Assembly (NCBI GenBank): GCA_902494935.1
Contig: CABUVH010000081.1
Coordinates: 1 to 8,815, forward strand
Direction: 5' to 3'
Source of the DNA: an uncultured Collinsella sp.
GTDB taxonomy: Bacteria; Actinomycetota; Coriobacteriia; Coriobacteriales; Coriobacteriaceae
DNA length: 8,815 nucleotides
Numbering within the stretch: position 1 is the stretch's first letter; each line of letters starts with the position of its first letter. The notes beneath the pieces are model-generated. The model did not search any database. It saw only the letters and a program-made list of their open reading frames with translations, and was not told where the DNA came from. The position numbers and the translations under genes are program-made. Below are positions 6,551 through 8,815 of the stretch, in pieces.

Positions 6551-7162
6551 CTAATCCAAGCGAGATTCCAGACTCGACAGACCATTGAGAGTCAGATCGT
6601 TGGCGACCTCAGAGACGCGCTCGATAGGAACCGAGCCGTCAGACAATGCCCACGTGCGATAGATACCGATAATACCCGACAGCAAAAACGCCAGATAGTA
6701 GTCGAACATCTCGTCCTTGAGACCTTGGGGCAGCAGATCGCGCTCGGCAATCTCATGTTCGAGCGGCGCACGAAGACGAGCCATGAAATCATCGAGCGGA
6801 ATATTCTCGATCAGCTGACGATTGAGCACTAAGTTGTTGCACAGTGCCTCATTAACGGTTTTAAAGAAGGTCGCCGCCGCGCCAAGAGCGCGCTCGCTGG
6901 TGTCACCGTCCATAGAAGCAAGCGTTTTCTCGACCGAGTCGACAATCATCTCCACCACATCGACGGCAATGGCATCGAGCAGGCCGTCAACCGTACCAAA
7001 GTGAACGTAAAAGGTCTTGCGGTCGACATTGGCCTCACGCGCGATGGCACTCACCGTAATGTCTGCCAGCGGCTTTTCCATGAGCAGGCGCTCGAAAGCC
7101 GAAAGGATGGCATTACGGCTGCGAATGATGCGACGATCAAGACGCGGTTTGCTGGTTGCCAT
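6551..7162 (-). CDS. TetR/AcrR-family transcriptional regulator
   Basis: A 203-residue one-component repressor. The N-terminal DNA-binding part (about 10-60) has RSRNAILSAFERLL, then the helix-turn-helix ITVSAIAREANVDRKTFYVHFG (35-56) typical of TetR proteins. The C-terminal half is helical and ends with a hydrophobic helix FDYYLAFLLSGIIGIYRTW (153-171), like the ligand/dimer domain of the DhaS-like subgroup. The start at 7162 (MATSKPRL) is preferred over the ATG nine codons upstream because AAGGGA lies 7 nt before it. It follows the membrane protein gene in the same direction with a 116-nt gap holding a 7-bp inverted repeat that may be its own operator. The effector and targets are unknown; the membrane protein and itself are the obvious candidates. 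Confidence 0.9.
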   Translation of the reverse strand: MATSKPRLDRRIIRSRNAILSAFERLLMEKPLADITVSAIAREANVDRKTFYVHFGTVDGLLDAIAVDVVEMIVDSVEKTLASMDGDTSERALGAAATFFKTVNEALCNNLVLNRQLIENIPLDDFMARLRAPLEHEIAERDLLPQGLKDEMFDYYLAFLLSGIIGIYRTWALSDGSVPIERVSEVANDLTLNGLSSLESRLD

Positions 7163-7205
7163 GGGCGTGTCCCTTCGATATGCAAGCATTCATCAACAGA
7201 TGAGA

Positions 7206-7229
7206 GATAATCTACGTAAGAGGATTATC
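7206..7229 (-). promoter_or_regulatory. Inverted repeat, candidate TetR operator
   Basis: GATAATC (7206-7212) and GATTATC (7223-7229) are perfect inverted copies separated by 10 bp. They lie 44-67 bp upstream of the tetR start codon. On the minus strand each arm also contains a -10-like hexamer (GATAAT, GATTAT), so binding here would cover a promoter. Size and position suit autoregulation by the adjacent regulator, but this is inference. Confidence 0.45.
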
Positions 7230-7278
7230 CCCCATACAGCACAAATATGCCCCGCATCATGAAGAACGCACGACTGCC

Positions 7279-8586
7279 CTACTGCGACTTAGGGTGCTTC
7301 TTCTTATTGAGTGCCGACGGAGATACGCGAATACCATCGCCTGTCTGGCGCACATAGGCTTTATGAGCCGGCTTAGCGGTCCCAGAAGCCTTCTGAGCGC
7401 GCTTCTTGGGATCAACGGTAACAGCATTCGTGGGGTGCGGCATAGTGGGCGCAGAGGGCGTCTGAGGCGTGCGGCCGAGCTTGCGCATCACACGATCCCA
7501 GCGCGCATGGATGCTCTCGTTGTGGGCGCTCTTAAGTCCCAGCAGGGGCGCAGCCAAAATGGTCGGCGCAATAAACGTAATGAGGCGCCACAGCAGATAG
7601 CCGGCGGTCGAAGCCGACCCAAAGAAATGACCCAAGAACAATGCAAAGCCGCCCTCAGCGCCACCAGTTCCACCGGGCAGGGGGACCGCAGAGCTCAGCA
7701 GCTGGACAAAGGCGCTCGCGGCCATGACCGAGAAAAAGTCGACCTCGTGGTGGCCAAAGGCAAGCATCAGGAAATACGGCACCAGATAGAAAAACGCGAG
7801 TTGCAGCATGGTGATGACCACCGTGAGCAGCATGGAAGAAAAATGTCCGGCTGAAAGCTTGAACTTCTCGGAGAAGGAGTAGATCTCGCCATCGACAAAC
7901 GTGCGCCATCCCTCGATCTTAGTGGCCGAGACACCAATGCGCTCAAGCCAATTGATGATGCAGTGGGCGACGCGCGTGACGGTCTTAGGCATGAGCGCGA
8001 CGGCGAAGATGCCCAGCAAGATGCAGCAGTGCCCACCAAAGCTAAAGACGCACAGCAACGTCATGTCGCCATAGCGCTCGGCAAAAAACGGCATGCGAGC
8101 AAGCAGTAGGATAGCGCCCCAGGCAACGAGGCCAAACTGGTACACGATAAAACGCGTGAATTGCGTGGCGCCGGCCTCGCCCACGTTTTGGCCGGCCTTG
8201 GTCAGGCGATAGATTTGAGCCGGGGTGGAGCCCATCATCATGGGCGTCAGGTTACCAAAGAAGATGCCACTCGCCTCGACCGAGATCAGGTCGCGGATGC
8301 CGACGGGCGAATTGGGATCGAGCCAGACGGCGATCGCATAGGCCACAATGCCAAAGAACAGGTACATGAACATGCAAAGACACGCGACAACGAGCCATGA
8401 CGCCTGGACGCTCGACATAGCGGCCCAGAACTGCCCCATCTGCCCGGTTACCACCAGATAGACGATATAACCTACCAGCACGACGCCGATAAAGATGGCA
8501 CCGCGGCGTGCGCTCTTATTGTCATCTCCGCCCGAGGCCTCAACCTCGACCTGGGGCTTAGACGTATGCTGAGAGGACTCCGTCAT
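7279..8586 (-). CDS. LPG_synthase_TM / UPF0104 flippase-like integral membrane protein
   Basis: A 435-residue multi-pass protein of the lysylphosphatidylglycerol synthase transmembrane family (UPF0104). Known members include lipid or glycolipid flippases and the membrane half of MprF. Seen: a short polar N-terminus (1-28), then hydrophobic spans from about 30, the family motif SGIFFGNLTPMMMGSTPAQI (106-125) and the re-entrant motif VPLPGGTGGAEGG (301-313). About eight membrane segments end near 350. There is no C-terminal aminoacyl-transferase domain, so it is not a full MprF. Instead a basic, Pro/Lys-rich tail (360-435, ending NKKKHPKSQ) should lie in the cytoplasm. The start at 8586 is chosen because AAGGAG sits just upstream. 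The 22 extra upstream codons (to 8652) have no SD. The substrate is unknown. Confidence 0.88.
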   Translation of the reverse strand: MTESSQHTSKPQVEVEASGGDDNKSARRGAIFIGVVLVGYIVYLVVTGQMGQFWAAMSSVQASWLVVACLCMFMYLFFGIVAYAIAVWLDPNSPVGIRDLISVEASGIFFGNLTPMMMGSTPAQIYRLTKAGQNVGEAGATQFTRFIVYQFGLVAWGAILLLARMPFFAERYGDMTLLCVFSFGGHCCILLGIFAVALMPKTVTRVAHCIINWLERIGVSATKIEGWRTFVDGEIYSFSEKFKLSAGHFSSMLLTVVITMLQLAFFYLVPYFLMLAFGHHEVDFFSVMAASAFVQLLSSAVPLPGGTGGAEGGFALFLGHFFGSASTAGYLLWRLITFIAPTILAAPLLGLKSAHNESIHARWDRVMRKLGRTPQTPSAPTMPHPTNAVTVDPKKRAQKASGTAKPAHKAYVRQTGDGIRVSPSALNKKKHPKSQ

Positions 8587-8607
8587 GAGACTCCTTCTAA
8601 CAGTCAA

Positions 8608-8625
8608 AATATCTTGGATATTGTA
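8608..8625 (-). promoter_or_regulatory. Candidate -10 box overlapped by a palindrome before the flippase-like gene
   Basis: On the minus strand TACAAT (8625-8620) is a good -10 hexamer, 33 nt before the start codon. An inverted repeat AATATC-TTG-GATATT (8608-8613/8617-8622) overlaps it, as an operator would. No convincing -35 box is seen at the usual spacing, so the assignment is tentative. Confidence 0.35.
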
Positions 8626-8689
8626 CCCGTAAGGGCCATAGGCAGAACGCAAAGCTCTGGTTCAAACGGGAATTGCAGACGGTTGTTTG

Positions 8690-8727
8690 AAAATAAAAAA
8701 ACCCGGCCTTCCATAGGAAGTCCGGGT
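8690..8727 (-). terminator. Intrinsic terminator downstream of tRNA-Glu
   Basis: A 12-bp stem with one mismatch (8701-8712/8716-8727) closes a 3-nt loop. On the minus strand it is followed by a run of seven T then ATTTT (8700-8690). It begins 11 nt after the tRNA CCA end and so ends the tRNA transcript ahead of the membrane-protein gene. Confidence 0.9.
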
Positions 8728-8737
8728 ATCAGATGCG

Positions 8738-8814
8738 TGGTAGCCCGTACCAGATTCGAACTGGTGATCTCCGCCTTGAGAGGGCGGCGTCCTAAACCGC
8801 TAGACGAACGGGCC
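8738..8814 (-). tRNA. tRNA-Glu(CUC)
   Basis: The minus strand folds into a full 77-nt cloverleaf including an encoded CCA. The acceptor stem is GGCCCGT/ACGGGCT (one G-U at the end) with discriminator A. The D arm contains AGCGGTTTAGG. The anticodon stem CCGCC/GGCGG encloses loop CTCTCAA, giving anticodon CTC. The T arm is ACCAG-TTCGAAT-CTGGT. It decodes GAG. One base is left to the window edge, so its promoter is outside. Its terminator lies immediately downstream. Confidence 0.95.
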
Positions 8815-8815
8815 A

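Noticed and set aside
6456..6552. BamHI-like GGATCC and StuI-like AGGCCT sites flanking the transposase remnant, hinting at an engineered join
   Set aside because: Six-base sites arise by chance and the segment reads as a natural IS3 fragment; no vector-like sequence is present.
4846..6585. Very long open frame (579 codons) on the minus strand opposite the permease and ATPase
   Set aside because: It is the mirror of a high-GC coding region. The plus strand has unmistakable FecCD and ABC motifs, while the antisense product shows no recognisable domain and has no SD.
8738..8814. tRNA-Glu as an integration site with an att repeat
   Set aside because: No second copy of the tRNA 3' end and no integrase gene are seen in the window.
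1..8815. CRISPR array, toxin-antitoxin pair or phage-defence genes
   Set aside because: No regularly spaced repeats and no cas-like, nuclease or small paired genes were found by reading both strands.

Overview
The window looks like part of a gut-type Coriobacteriia (Actinomycetota) chromosome, or a close relative. The protein styles, the high-GC coding of the left three quarters, the IS3-type transposase remnant and the Coriobacteria-like membrane protein and tetR pair on the right all fit. This placement rests on recalled family resemblance, not on a search.

Left part (1-6438) is a corrinoid/tetrapyrrole metal locus. On the minus strand, cut by the window edge, is the start of cobalt-precorrin-4 C11-methyltransferase (cbiF/cobM). 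Diverging from it on the plus strand is a well-formed promoter (TTGACA-17-TATCAT), a cobalamin riboswitch aptamer and a possible terminator. These lead into five co-directional genes: a Tat/lipobox-bearing CbiK-type cobaltochelatase; a small lipoprotein; a large substrate-binding lipoprotein that carries an extra N-terminal beta-rich domain resembling the small lipoprotein; a FecCD/BtuC-type permease; and an ABC ATPase with a roughly 120-residue extra C-terminal domain. The last four genes are packed with 0-4 nt gaps. A stretch with two strong hairpins separates cbiK from them. The simplest reading is a B12-regulated module in which a surface-anchored chelatase and surface binding proteins feed a corrinoid, tetrapyrrole or metal-chelate importer. 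The exact ligand cannot be read from the sequence.

Junction (about 6439-6550): immediately after the ATPase stop lies a short remnant of an IS3-family transposase ORF. It ends in a stop two bases from the convergent stop of the next gene. No obvious terminator for the plus-strand operon is visible. Composition and style change here, so this looks like an old recombination or insertion boundary.

Right part (6551-8815) is all on the minus strand. Read in that direction it has a tRNA-Glu(CUC), a strong intrinsic terminator, a flippase-like LPG_synthase_TM/UPF0104 membrane protein and a TetR-family regulator. Candidate operator-like inverted repeats lie in front of both protein genes.

Most notable for follow-up are the exported CbiK linked to the transporter under a B12 riboswitch, the domain shared by the two lipoproteins, the ATPase C-terminal fusion, the overlapping hairpins after cbiK, and the transposase-scarred boundary.
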